From SAR202 cluster bacterium (GTDB taxonomy: Bacteria; Chloroflexota; Dehalococcoidia; Lucifugimonadales; UBA826): a DNA stretch of 47,236 nucleotides. The notes beneath the pieces are model-generated. The model ran no database searches, was not told the DNA's origin, and was given only the letters and a program-made list of their open reading frames with translations. Position numbers and translations under genes: made by a program. The stretch covers positions 1 through 47,236 of the forward strand of contig RQOP01000089.1 in NCBI GenBank assembly GCA_008373095.1. Reading direction: 5' to 3'. Each line of letters begins with the position of its first letter. The stretch's first letter is position 1. This document shows positions 34,012 through 42,938 of this stretch, piece after piece.

Positions 34012-34965
34012 TTAAGTTACTTTTTTAAGTTTGCTTAAGCTGCGGAGTTCTTTTGGTGGGTTCATGTGACTGCCTCTAATGGTATAAGAGACTTCACCAA
34101 CATATATGTCTCCATGTGAATCTACGCCAATTCCATGAGGTGCTATAAATTTACCCGGTTCTTCTCCTTCTTCAGGATGTCCGATTCTTGCAAGCTTTTC
34201 ACCTGAAGGGCTTATGATACTGATATTGTGTCCATGGTTAGGAGGAGTAGGATCTGCTTGTGTCATACCTGGTAGTTCACCAATATATATGTTTCCGTCT
34301 GGGCCAATAGTGAGACCATTAGGCATAAATATATTGTTCCAGACATCTAATACATTTCCATCTGTGTCAAATACTTGCACTCGATGTGCTTCTCGATCTG
34401 CAACTATGACTCTGTCATTATCATCTACGGCTATATTATGAGGTCTGAGGAATTGCCCAGGCTCTATACCTGGCTCACCCCAGGATTTTATATATTCTCC
34501 TGAGGGAGAATATTTGTGAACTCGAAAATTTCCATATCCATCGGTTATGAATATATCACCACTCTTTTTTGATACTGCGGCATGCGTAGGACGGTTAAAG
34601 GGTTCACCTTTCCATATTTCTGAGGATTGGCCTGGAGTACCTATTGTCATGAGTAGTTCACCTTCTCTGGTGAACTTGGTAATGGTATGTATTCCATCAT
34701 CTGCACAGTAAACAGTATCATCAGGTCCTATTAGAATACCGTGGGTTCTATTGCTAAATATTCCCGCTCCAAATCCTCTTAAAAATTCGCCGTCTCTATT
34801 AAAAACCATTACGGGGTGTTCTGTATTACGGCTGAATGTATATATTTCGTCTTGTGAGTCTACTGCCACTCCAGGTGTTTCTATCAAAGTGGCCCCACTG
34901 GGTAGTGTTGGCCATAAATCTACGGCTTCATATTTGAAGTTGCCAGTTCCTACGGTAACACTCAT
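34012..34965 (-). CDS. NHL-repeat beta-propeller protein
   Basis: This 317-residue protein is built of NHL-type repeats, for example HGILIGPDDTVYCADDG, GQFLRPHNIAVDDNDRVIVA and PHGIGVDSHGDIYVGE, forming a probable six-bladed propeller. It resembles peptidyl-alpha-hydroxyglycine amidating lyase-like proteins, but catalysis cannot be claimed. There is no signal peptide. The ATG has a GGAGAAGAG ribosome site. It is convergent with the GNAT gene and divergent from imuB. Confidence 0.85.
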   Translation of the reverse strand: MSVTVGTGNFKYEAVDLWPTLPSGATLIETPGVAVDSQDEIYTFSRNTEHPVMVFNRDGEFLRGFGAGIFSNRTHGILIGPDDTVYCADDGIHTITKFTREGELLMTIGTPGQSSEIWKGEPFNRPTHAAVSKKSGDIFITDGYGNFRVHKYSPSGEYIKSWGEPGIEPGQFLRPHNIAVDDNDRVIVADREAHRVQVFDTDGNVLDVWNNIFMPNGLTIGPDGNIYIGELPGMTQADPTPPNHGHNISIISPSGEKLARIGHPEEGEEPGKFIAPHGIGVDSHGDIYVGEVSYTIRGSHMNPPKELRSLSKLKKVT

Positions 34966-35074
34966 TTTCTCTTCTCCATTATGAAAATATGTTTCTTAAT
35001 GCGGAAGATAACATTAGGTAGAAATACAGTCAATTTTTGTTGAAATACACAAAATTAGCCTAGGGTATTAAATG

Positions 35075-35104
35075 TTGAAAATAGAACATAAGTTCTATTA
35101 TAAT
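35075..35104 (+). promoter_or_regulatory. Promoter of the imuB-dnaE2 cassette
   Basis: TTGAAA at 35075-35080 and a perfect TATAAT at 35099-35104 are 18 bases apart. The promoter lies 41 bases ahead of the imuB ATG at 35146. The spacer is filled by the LexA-type palindrome, so repressor binding would block polymerase. Confidence 0.65.
35080..35099. promoter_or_regulatory. LexA-type SOS box (GAAC-N4-GTTC)
   Basis: AATAGAAC and GTTCTATT are perfect inverted arms around ATAA, giving the GAAC-N4-GTTC core of the Gram-positive/Chloroflexi LexA operator. It occupies the spacer between the -35 and -10 elements of the imuB-dnaE2 promoter. Damage-induced translesion cassettes are classic LexA targets, so SOS control is the natural inference. 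Confidence 0.72.
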
Positions 35105-35145
35105 TGTATTCTTAGGTTTGTATTAATGGAAATGTAGTTAATGAT

Positions 35146-36615
35146 ATGTCTAATAAAAATTCAAAAATAGGATGTCTTCTAATAACTCATTTTGGGGTTA
35201 AGGCTGAGATTAATAAAACACCTGAACTTTCTGATAAGGATATATTTTTATATTCTCAGGAATTACATCACTCACCTGTTGTTGAGGATTTTTCCAAGCG
35301 TATAAAAAATATTTCTAAGGGAGTCCCACTCTCATATGCATTGTCTAGATATCCAAAGTCTTTGAAATTTGAATTTGATCGTAAAAATTACGAGCAGATT
35401 TTTGCTTCAGTCATATCGAACGTCGCACGTATAACACCAAAAATTGAAAGATCAGAGTTAGGTGTCATTTACATAGATATTCAGGGGTTAAGTAGGATGT
35501 ATGGAGGCGAAGCCAAATTAGTTACATCATTACTGGATGCTATTCCATATTTTCTAGAGCCAAGATTTGGGATTTCTGTGAATAAATTTTCAGCGTATTC
35601 TGCAGCACTTTCGTCTATTCCAGGTGGATCTACAAAAATATTAAATAACATAGATTCCTTTTTGGCTCCTTTTAACGTAGATATATTACCCATAAAAAGA
35701 AGCACTATTATTGATTTCCATAAATTTGGCATACATACAATTGGTGATATATCACGCCAAGATTATGGGTTGATTTATTCTAAATTTGGAAATGAGGGGT
35801 GTAGGGCTTTATCACTATCACGAGCAGAGAATAGTGATTATATTCATTCTGATAAACCCATCGAAAATATAAGTGAACGTGTATCGTTACCATTTCCAAC
35901 TAACTCAAACTCTGTTCTTTTCACAGCGTTGGAACTGCTAGTACAAAAGTCTTTTATGAGACCTGTTTTAAAAGGTAGATATGTTAGAAAAATATCTATT
36001 TTATTTGAGCTTATTGGATTTTCAGTCTGGACCAAGGATTTAATTTTAAAAAATCCTCTTAAAAATTCGCACGATTTAATTTCATTAGTTAGATCAGAAT
36101 TAAGAGACTTGAAAATACCTGGATTAGTCGAAGATGTCTCAATTACAATCTCAGATTTTGTTGGAGAGTACGGGGTGCAATATAAGGCTTTTATGGATAT
36201 TCGTGATGATATTCGTGATAGGAAAAATAAATTGATCAAAACAGATCGCCATATCCGTAAAAAAATGCCTGCCAAAAATTCTCTTCATAAACTTTTGACC
36301 GTAAATCCAGATCACCCAATTCCTGAGAGAAGGGCAGTACAAGTTTCTATAGATCCAGAGACAAAATTCTCTGTTATGGCTATTAATATACCTAAAACAA
36401 TTAAGGTCAGAGAATTAAGTAATATTCCTAAATTTGTATCTTTAAATGATGAGGATAATTTAAAAGTTAAAGTTTTAGATATTTGGAAAATTGACTTATG
36501 GTGGATTCAGAATCCAATTAGTCGTACTTATTACAGCGTTAGTACACCTGACAACAAGGTTATGACGATATTTAAAGATACTGTTGAAAAACGGTGGTAC
36601 CGTCAAAATTACTGA
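35146..36615 (+). CDS. imuB: ImuB-like Y-family polymerase homologue, catalytically degenerate, with DUF6504-like tail
   Basis: This 489-residue protein is the accessory factor that recruits DnaE2 for damage-induced mutagenic bypass. It opens IGCLLITHFGVKAE, the ImuB form of the Y-family N-terminus. Of the three metal acids, Thr14 replaces the first Asp, Asp111 is kept, and Ile112 replaces the Glu of the SxDE motif (YIDIQGLSR), so polymerase activity is unlikely. The C-terminus has HPIPERRAVQV, then a DUF6504-like end: WWIQNPISRTYYSV and VEKRWYRQ. No imuA lies in the window and no clear clamp-binding motif is seen. The stop overlaps the dnaE2 ATG by one base (TGATG). Confidence 0.88.
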   Translation: MSNKNSKIGCLLITHFGVKAEINKTPELSDKDIFLYSQELHHSPVVEDFSKRIKNISKGVPLSYALSRYPKSLKFEFDRKNYEQIFASVISNVARITPKIERSELGVIYIDIQGLSRMYGGEAKLVTSLLDAIPYFLEPRFGISVNKFSAYSAALSSIPGGSTKILNNIDSFLAPFNVDILPIKRSTIIDFHKFGIHTIGDISRQDYGLIYSKFGNEGCRALSLSRAENSDYIHSDKPIENISERVSLPFPTNSNSVLFTALELLVQKSFMRPVLKGRYVRKISILFELIGFSVWTKDLILKNPLKNSHDLISLVRSELRDLKIPGLVEDVSITISDFVGEYGVQYKAFMDIRDDIRDRKNKLIKTDRHIRKKMPAKNSLHKLLTVNPDHPIPERRAVQVSIDPETKFSVMAINIPKTIKVRELSNIPKFVSLNDEDNLKVKVLDIWKIDLWWIQNPISRTYYSVSTPDNKVMTIFKDTVEKRWYRQNY

Positions 36616-39600
36616 TGCAATTTAACTCTAAATATGTAGAACTACACTCTCATAGTTTCTATTCCTTTGGTGAAGGTGCGTCTCATATAGATGAGCTTCT
36701 TAATAGGGCTCATCAACTAGATTATCCCGCGATGGCTCTTACCGATTACAACATGTGCGGAGCCTTAGAATTTTCTAGGCAGTCGAATCATTTTGGGATA
36801 AAACCCATAACGGGTGCTGAAATCATTCTTGAAGACGACTCACATATAGTACTACTAGCTAAAAACAGGACTGGATATTCCAACATATCACAATTACTTA
36901 CACTAGCTAATGGATCTGACCGAAGGGAACCGAGGTTAGATCCTAAGCATATACCTCAATATACCTCTGGAACTATATTACTGACGGGCTCACAAAATGG
37001 TCTAGTTTCAAATTCCATTAAAGAAAACAAAATAGAAAAAGCAAAATCGGTACTTAAAGAATTACGAGAATATTTTGAGGATAACTCAATCTACATAGAA
37101 TTAAATCGCAATTTCATGCATGGTGACTCTAGTCGAGTCAATTCTCTGATTTCAATAGCATTAGATGTGGATCTTCCTTTAGTTGCAACCAATAATGTTC
37201 ATTATCATATTTCTAACAGGTACAAGTTACAAAATGTGCTTGCTTCAATTAGGGGTAATGAAAGTTTAGATGGTTTGGCTCACACTCTTAAAATAAATTC
37301 TGAGTTTTATTTAAAATCAGAATTGCAAATGCATAATCTGTTTAAATCTGTACCAAATGCTCTTACAAATACACTTAAGATATCTAATGAGTGTGATTTT
37401 AATTTATCCTCGGATCTTGGCTATGAACTGCCCTCACCTAATGTACCGGATGGATTTACTCCTTTTTCTTATCTTAAGTATCTGTGTTATGAAGCTGCAC
37501 AAAGGCGCTATGGAGAAGTTAGCAATTCTGTCGACAATAGATTAAAGGAAGAATTGAGGCTTATAAAAAAACATAATTTGGCAGGCTTCATGCTTCTCTA
37601 CCGAGAAATTGTACTTATAGCACGAGATATAAGTATTGAGATGGGAAAGTCAGATTTAGAAGAGCCTATAGAAATTAGATCTCCAGGTAGAGGTAGAGGG
37701 TCTTCAGTTGCTATGTTGACAGGATATTTAATAGGAATATCTCATGTAGACCCTTTGCTATACAACTTAACATTAGAGAGATTTATTCCAGACGATTTAA
37801 AAACATTACCTGATATCGATATAGATTTTCCTAGGGCAATAAGGGAAAAATTAATACCTAGAATTCATGAATATTTTGGACCTCAATTTGCGGTTCTTAC
37901 TGGGATGATAACTAGGTATAAATCAAAAGGTATTTTAAGAGATTTAGGTAAAGTTTTTGGAATACCCGATGGAGATATAAGCACCCTTTCAAGAAAAATT
38001 AATAATTCAGACCCTGCTTTATTAAAATCTGAAATGCTGTCTATTCCAGAATTTAAAAATGTTGTTGATTTACCGGAATGGGAAAATATTATTTCCCTGG
38101 CGCCTCAGCTTAAAGACGCTCCCAAAGCCTTAGGTCAGCATGTTGGAGGAATGATTCTTAGTTCCTCTCCTATTTCTGAGATGGTTCCTTTTAGAAGAAG
38201 TGCTTTAGATGGTAGATATATCATTGATTGGGATAAAGATAGTATTGCTGATGCAGGATTTGCAAAAATAGATATACTCTCTCTTCCCGTCTTGGATCAA
38301 ATAGATGAAGCAATATTACTAATTAAAGATACAAAAAATGAATTAGTTGATATCAGTCAGATAGATCCGGAAGATAGTGATGTCTTTGACATGATAAATA
38401 GAGGATTATCAAAAGGAGTTTTTCTTCTTCAATCTCCTGCACAGTTAAAAATGGGCCAACGTCTTCTATCAAGAAATTTAAATGATCTTGCGTATCAAGT
38501 TGCTTTGATAAGACCTGGAGTGGGTGTTCAAGGTAATTCAGTTTCGCAGTTTGTGGATCGGTATAGGTATGGAACACCGTGGCAATATGACCACTATCTA
38601 GAAAAACGTGCTCTTGAACGAACTTGCGGAATTATTGTATGGCAGGAACAAGTGGTTCAGTTGATATCAGATATATCAGGAATAAGTCAGGCTGAATCTG
38701 ATGAAATGAGAAGAGGATTTGCTAGATCTAACAATGAGAGTCTTATCAAAGGTTATTGGGATAGGTTTAAAAAAGGTGCGGTAGATAATGGGATTCCAGA
38801 GGAGATATCACATAAAATATTTTCTAAGATAAACGGGCAATATATGTTTCCAGAGTCTCATTCCCATGCTTTTGCTATTTCAGCATATCAATCAGCGTGG
38901 TTAAAAACTCATTATCCGTTAGAGTTTTATGTCAGCCTTATCAATAACCAACCTATGGGTTTTTATCCTTTGGAAACCCTTAAGCAAGATGCTAGGAAAT
39001 TTGGAATTGATTTTTGTAATCCGGATATTAACCTTAGTCAAGATAAATGTACGATTGATGGCAATTCGCTTTTGATTGGATTGGAATTTATTAATGGTGT
39101 TGGAGTACGTAATGCTAAAAATATTTTGGATGAGCGTAATCTGCGAGGCCCCTTTGATTCTGTAGGAGATTTTGTTCGTAGGGTTCAAACAAAACCAGAT
39201 GCAATTGAAGCACTAATTTTTTCTGGAGCATTTGATTTGATCGAACCCAATCGTAAGTTGGCCCTATGGAAATCAGGGCTTTACAAAGGCCCATCAGGAC
39301 ATCAGATAACCTTGCCGATTTCAATGGATGACAGCACCCCCGATTTAATGGATTTTTCCAATCATGAAAAAATGATATTCGAGTATGAGTTTATGGGTAT
39401 GTATCCTAAAGGCCATATTATGGAATTTATTAGGCCTTTACTACCCAAGGATGTTTTGAGTACATATGAAGTCTATTCGATGGAGGAAGGTGAAATAGTA
39501 TCTGTGTGTGGAATTGGGATTGCTAGGCAACATCCACGAGGTCATAAAGGAACTGTTTTTGTTACCGTAGAGGATGAATGTTCAGATGTTCAATTGATAC

Positions 39601-39764
39601 TTTGGCCAGATATACATAAAAAATATATGGATGTTTTAAAAGATCCTATTATTTTGGCTAAAGGCAAAATATCACGGCAAGATGGTACAACTAGTGTGGT
39701 GGTATCTCATTTAGAAACGCTGGAACCTAAAAACGGGTTACCTTCTGCACATAATTGGCATTAA
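36615..39764 (+). CDS. dnaE2: Error-prone DNA polymerase III alpha subunit, DnaE2
   Basis: This 1049-residue C-family polymerase performs translesion synthesis. It has an N-terminal PHP domain (VELHSHSFYSF), palm aspartates Asp400 and Asp402 in LPDIDIDFPRA, the third catalytic Asp553 in FAKIDILSL, the GIIVWQEQVVQLI stretch, a helix-hairpin-helix region (FINGVGVRNAKNI) and a C-terminal OB fold (EIVSVCGIGIARQHPRGHKG). Length matches DnaE2 rather than replicative DnaE1 (about 1150 or more). I start at the ATG 36615-36617; an upstream GTG lies within imuB. The DNA is AT-richer than its surroundings. Confidence 0.93.
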   Translation: MQFNSKYVELHSHSFYSFGEGASHIDELLNRAHQLDYPAMALTDYNMCGALEFSRQSNHFGIKPITGAEIILEDDSHIVLLAKNRTGYSNISQLLTLANGSDRREPRLDPKHIPQYTSGTILLTGSQNGLVSNSIKENKIEKAKSVLKELREYFEDNSIYIELNRNFMHGDSSRVNSLISIALDVDLPLVATNNVHYHISNRYKLQNVLASIRGNESLDGLAHTLKINSEFYLKSELQMHNLFKSVPNALTNTLKISNECDFNLSSDLGYELPSPNVPDGFTPFSYLKYLCYEAAQRRYGEVSNSVDNRLKEELRLIKKHNLAGFMLLYREIVLIARDISIEMGKSDLEEPIEIRSPGRGRGSSVAMLTGYLIGISHVDPLLYNLTLERFIPDDLKTLPDIDIDFPRAIREKLIPRIHEYFGPQFAVLTGMITRYKSKGILRDLGKVFGIPDGDISTLSRKINNSDPALLKSEMLSIPEFKNVVDLPEWENIISLAPQLKDAPKALGQHVGGMILSSSPISEMVPFRRSALDGRYIIDWDKDSIADAGFAKIDILSLPVLDQIDEAILLIKDTKNELVDISQIDPEDSDVFDMINRGLSKGVFLLQSPAQLKMGQRLLSRNLNDLAYQVALIRPGVGVQGNSVSQFVDRYRYGTPWQYDHYLEKRALERTCGIIVWQEQVVQLISDISGISQAESDEMRRGFARSNNESLIKGYWDRFKKGAVDNGIPEEISHKIFSKINGQYMFPESHSHAFAISAYQSAWLKTHYPLEFYVSLINNQPMGFYPLETLKQDARKFGIDFCNPDINLSQDKCTIDGNSLLIGLEFINGVGVRNAKNILDERNLRGPFDSVGDFVRRVQTKPDAIEALIFSGAFDLIEPNRKLALWKSGLYKGPSGHQITLPISMDDSTPDLMDFSNHEKMIFEYEFMGMYPKGHIMEFIRPLLPKDVLSTYEVYSMEEGEIVSVCGIGIARQHPRGHKGTVFVTVEDECSDVQLILWPDIHKKYMDVLKDPIILAKGKISRQDGTTSVVVSHLETLEPKNGLPSAHNWH

Positions 39765-39781
39765 TTTATGGGTAAATTTTT

Positions 39782-40405
39782 CTAGCCTGTTGCTAAAAGT
39801 TCTCTAACAATATTTCTTTCAAGCTCCAAACCTAACATAGTGGTTAGTTCTGTTCTGCCATGGTCTCCAATTGTGACTACAAAAGAGACTCCCAGTAACC
39901 TACCAATTTTAAAATCTATTACTGTTGTAGATAATATTCCTTCTTCACCTGATTGAACTGCTCTTATTCCAACGGCTTTATCGTAGAAATCGTCAATTTC
40001 AAGTTCCTCAACAGCTACCAATGTTTGATTTTCACCAACTTCATTACCTACGTTATTTTTGAATTGTGCTACAAATGTTTCTGTCATCCATTTTTCAGAA
40101 TGTTCAGGATCTTTAAATAAGTGAGCAACAGTGGCGGCTACAATATCTGAACCGTCTTCACTTTGAGGTATAGCAGATGCAGAGGCGAATTCTCTTAAAT
40201 ATCCGGTGAGCCGACCGGCTGCGTCGTAGCTTTCTTCTGTATTACCAGGGAAACCATGGGATGCCATAGTTTTATTATCCAAAATGCTTTCTCTCAACAA
40301 TGAGAACCCAGCAAGCTCTCCTGGAAGTTGATCTAATCCCAACGTCATATTTTGGAGTGATTCGCTTGCTAGTTCGTATGTTGCTTGGGCCAAAGAATTT
40401 GTCAT
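39782..40405 (-). CDS. Unknown protein, 207 residues
   Basis: I do not recognise this family. The protein is acidic, soluble and without signal peptide or membrane helix. The N-terminal half is helical in character (ATYELASESLQNMTLGLDQLP) and the C-terminal half has strand-like stretches (LLGVSFVVTIGDHGRTELT). A GFPGNTEESYDAAGRLTGY segment lies in between. It ends 17 bases after the convergent dnaE2 stop and is divergent from the kelch lipoprotein gene. Even base usage and good start context support a real gene. Confidence 0.7.
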   Translation of the reverse strand: MTNSLAQATYELASESLQNMTLGLDQLPGELAGFSLLRESILDNKTMASHGFPGNTEESYDAAGRLTGYLREFASASAIPQSEDGSDIVAATVAHLFKDPEHSEKWMTETFVAQFKNNVGNEVGENQTLVAVEELEIDDFYDKAVGIRAVQSGEEGILSTTVIDFKIGRLLGVSFVVTIGDHGRTELTTMLGLELERNIVRELLATG

Positions 40406-40462
40406 TTTCTATTAATGCCGTTTCAGATAAACAATTCTAATTTGTTGTTCAAGTATAAACTG

Positions 40463-40494
40463 ATTGTCTAGCTTCAAGATACCTTACAGACAAT
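40463..40494. promoter_or_regulatory. Spaced inverted repeat in the divergent spacer
   Basis: ATTGTCT (40463-40469) and AGACAAT (40488-40494) are perfect seven-base arms 18 bases apart, in the 139-base spacer between the unknown gene and the kelch lipoprotein gene. It could be an operator for one or both genes. No other feature is seen in this spacer. Confidence 0.3.
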
Positions 40495-40544
40495 GTTAAA
40501 ATTTTTCACTAATTCCCTAAGGCATTCATTTGGAATAAATAGGT

Positions 40545-42938
40545 ATGTTTCATAAATTTGAATTTCAAAATAGAATCATAGCTATTGCTTTAGTTTCATT
40601 ATTTTGTATTCTAGGTTGTAACCAGACTACAACTAATGAGTCCATTGGTCCTTTTGAAAACCAGGCAATCGTAGCTAGCCCAGGGTCTTCAGTAGCTCCG
40701 GGCAGTATTTTTAGTCCTCGCGTCCACCATACGGCGACTTTGCTAAGAAATGGCAAAGTTCTGTTAGTCGGGGGTGAATCCAATGACGGAGCGATAAACT
40801 CTCTCGAAATATATGATGTTGAAACGGGTACTTGGATTAAAGGGTCTTCTTTGCCTAGGCCCACGTTTGAACAAATATCTAATCTCATTGGTGAAGATTT
40901 GTTGATGATTGCTGGTGGCCACGATGGACAAAACCCATTAGCTTCCACGTTGATATATGATTCAAAAGTCGATGCTTGGACATCTTCACTTGATATGTCG
41001 GTGCCTAGAACTAAACATGTGTCCACTGTTTTGTCAGATGACCGAATATTTGTACATGGAGGACTCAACAATTCTGGGATCTTGCTTCATGCTGAAATTT
41101 ATGAACCGGAATCAAAACAATGGATCTCTTCAAATAGCTCATTTTTGCCAAGAATAGGTCATTCTGCGACTACTCTAAATGATGGGAAAGTCCTCATTAT
41201 AGGTGGTCATATATCAGAAGAAATATTGGAAGAAAATCCTGAAGATATCTGTCAATCCTTTGTACGAGACATATACGCAAGGACATCAGATAATCAGCAT
41301 GACTGTAAAGATGGATGGTCGGTGACTGAAATTTATGATCCCTCTACTGACACTTCAAAAATATCAACCCCTCTAATAACTCCAAGATGGAAACATACCG
41401 CAACTTTACTTAATGATGGCAAAGTATTAGTGGTTGGAGGAACAAATAATTCCTCATCGATTTTGGAAGCCGAAATTTTTGATCCATCTACTGAGACGTG
41501 GACTGATGTGGGTCCGATGTTTCATCCAAGGAGTGGGCATACTGCATCTTTGTTGTCTGATGGCAGGGTTCTAATTTCAGGAGGCTTTACGTATGTACCA
41601 ATTAGTTATGCCGAAATTTATGACGCAAAAGAAGGTTGGATTAAAACAGAAAATTTGATGGGTCCGAGATACATGCATTCGGCTGTGCCTCTGAGTGATG
41701 GTGAAGTATTAGTGATTGGGGGTAGGGCTGGGTTGTTTACCAATTTGACGAGAACTGAACTGTATGATTCGGATGCGGGTTCTTGGAGCGTAAAGGGCAA
41801 TATGCCTATCGCTTTGTGGGATCATAGTGTGATTCCCGTAGATTGTAATAAGGTCTTACTGGTCGGGGGTAAGAAATCTGATGGCAGCCCTTCAGAGTCA
41901 ACATATTTATTTGAGCCAACTACGGGAAGATACCAATCCATAGCAAAATTGAATGAACCTAGATTTGGCCATTCTGCTACTGGAATGTCTGGTGGTTCAG
42001 TAGTTATAGCCGGAGGTTCAACTGCTGAATTACTATTGTCAGATTCGGTTGAGATATTGAATTTTAGTGGGATAGATCATCACGTTTGGACTATTTCGGA
42101 GCCCATGCCGGCTTCTGTTGAGAGACATGCCGCAATTGATTTAGGAAATCGCAACTTACTGATTACAGGTGGGTGGGATGGTTCAAAAGCTGTGGGCCAT
42201 ATTTGGAATTTTGATGTAAGTAAGAATATATGGGAATCAGTGAATCATTTAGCCGAACCTCGTTGGGGTCATTCAATGGTATTGCTAGATGATGACACTG
42301 TTCTAATTTCTGGCGGCGTTGGACTGGATGGGTTTCCAATAACATCGGTTGAAAAATATGATCTGAAGGATTCTTCCATAAAGGCAATAGCCTCTATGGG
42401 GGAAGCAAGGGCTTCACACCGTCTATTGAAAGATTCAGATGGAGGTGTCTATGCGCTCGGAGGATATGGCTTGGATGGTAGATCTTTGTCTTCGGCTGAA
42501 TATTATCAACTTGATTTGGATGAATGGGATAAATTGCCTGATATGTCAGAAAAGAGAGCAAAGCATACGGCAATAATACTTAGAAATCAGAATATTCTAG
42601 TGACTGGAGGCACTCGAGATTACAACATCCCTTCAGGCACGGCAGAATTATTTGATGTACGGACTGGCACATGGAGTTCAGCTGGAAGTATGAGGGAAGC
42701 AAGGATGGGACATGCGTCATATCAATACGATAAAAACGATAAAAGCCGCGGTAATGACTGCATAGAATCTGGGGAGGTTTTTATTATGGGAGGATATGGA
42801 TTGAGTGCGATGAATTCAGTAGAGGTTTATGTCCCAGATGGTGGAGGTTGGTCTGCTTTTGAAACCATCGTACGAGATTTCGTAGATGTAAATATTACCG
42901 GTCTAGTAAAGGAAATATCTCAGATTTGGCGTCATTAA
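40545..42938 (+). CDS. Secreted kelch-repeat lipoprotein
   Basis: This 797-residue protein has a lipoprotein signal with lipobox ILGC (lipidated Cys25) and then kelch repeats. I count fourteen strand signatures ending in GG, such as VLLVGG, VLIIGG, VLISGG and VFIMGG, each followed by a SAEIYDPxTGTW-like strand. Fourteen would form two seven-bladed propellers. It should face the outside of the cell and bind a ligand or partner. The downstream permease gene starts inside its last 13 bases, so kelch protein and ABC permease are made together. Confidence 0.88.
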   Translation: MFHKFEFQNRIIAIALVSLFCILGCNQTTTNESIGPFENQAIVASPGSSVAPGSIFSPRVHHTATLLRNGKVLLVGGESNDGAINSLEIYDVETGTWIKGSSLPRPTFEQISNLIGEDLLMIAGGHDGQNPLASTLIYDSKVDAWTSSLDMSVPRTKHVSTVLSDDRIFVHGGLNNSGILLHAEIYEPESKQWISSNSSFLPRIGHSATTLNDGKVLIIGGHISEEILEENPEDICQSFVRDIYARTSDNQHDCKDGWSVTEIYDPSTDTSKISTPLITPRWKHTATLLNDGKVLVVGGTNNSSSILEAEIFDPSTETWTDVGPMFHPRSGHTASLLSDGRVLISGGFTYVPISYAEIYDAKEGWIKTENLMGPRYMHSAVPLSDGEVLVIGGRAGLFTNLTRTELYDSDAGSWSVKGNMPIALWDHSVIPVDCNKVLLVGGKKSDGSPSESTYLFEPTTGRYQSIAKLNEPRFGHSATGMSGGSVVIAGGSTAELLLSDSVEILNFSGIDHHVWTISEPMPASVERHAAIDLGNRNLLITGGWDGSKAVGHIWNFDVSKNIWESVNHLAEPRWGHSMVLLDDDTVLISGGVGLDGFPITSVEKYDLKDSSIKAIASMGEARASHRLLKDSDGGVYALGGYGLDGRSLSSAEYYQLDLDEWDKLPDMSEKRAKHTAIILRNQNILVTGGTRDYNIPSGTAELFDVRTGTWSSAGSMREARMGHASYQYDKNDKSRGNDCIESGEVFIMGGYGLSAMNSVEVYVPDGGGWSAFETIVRDFVDVNITGLVKEISQIWRH

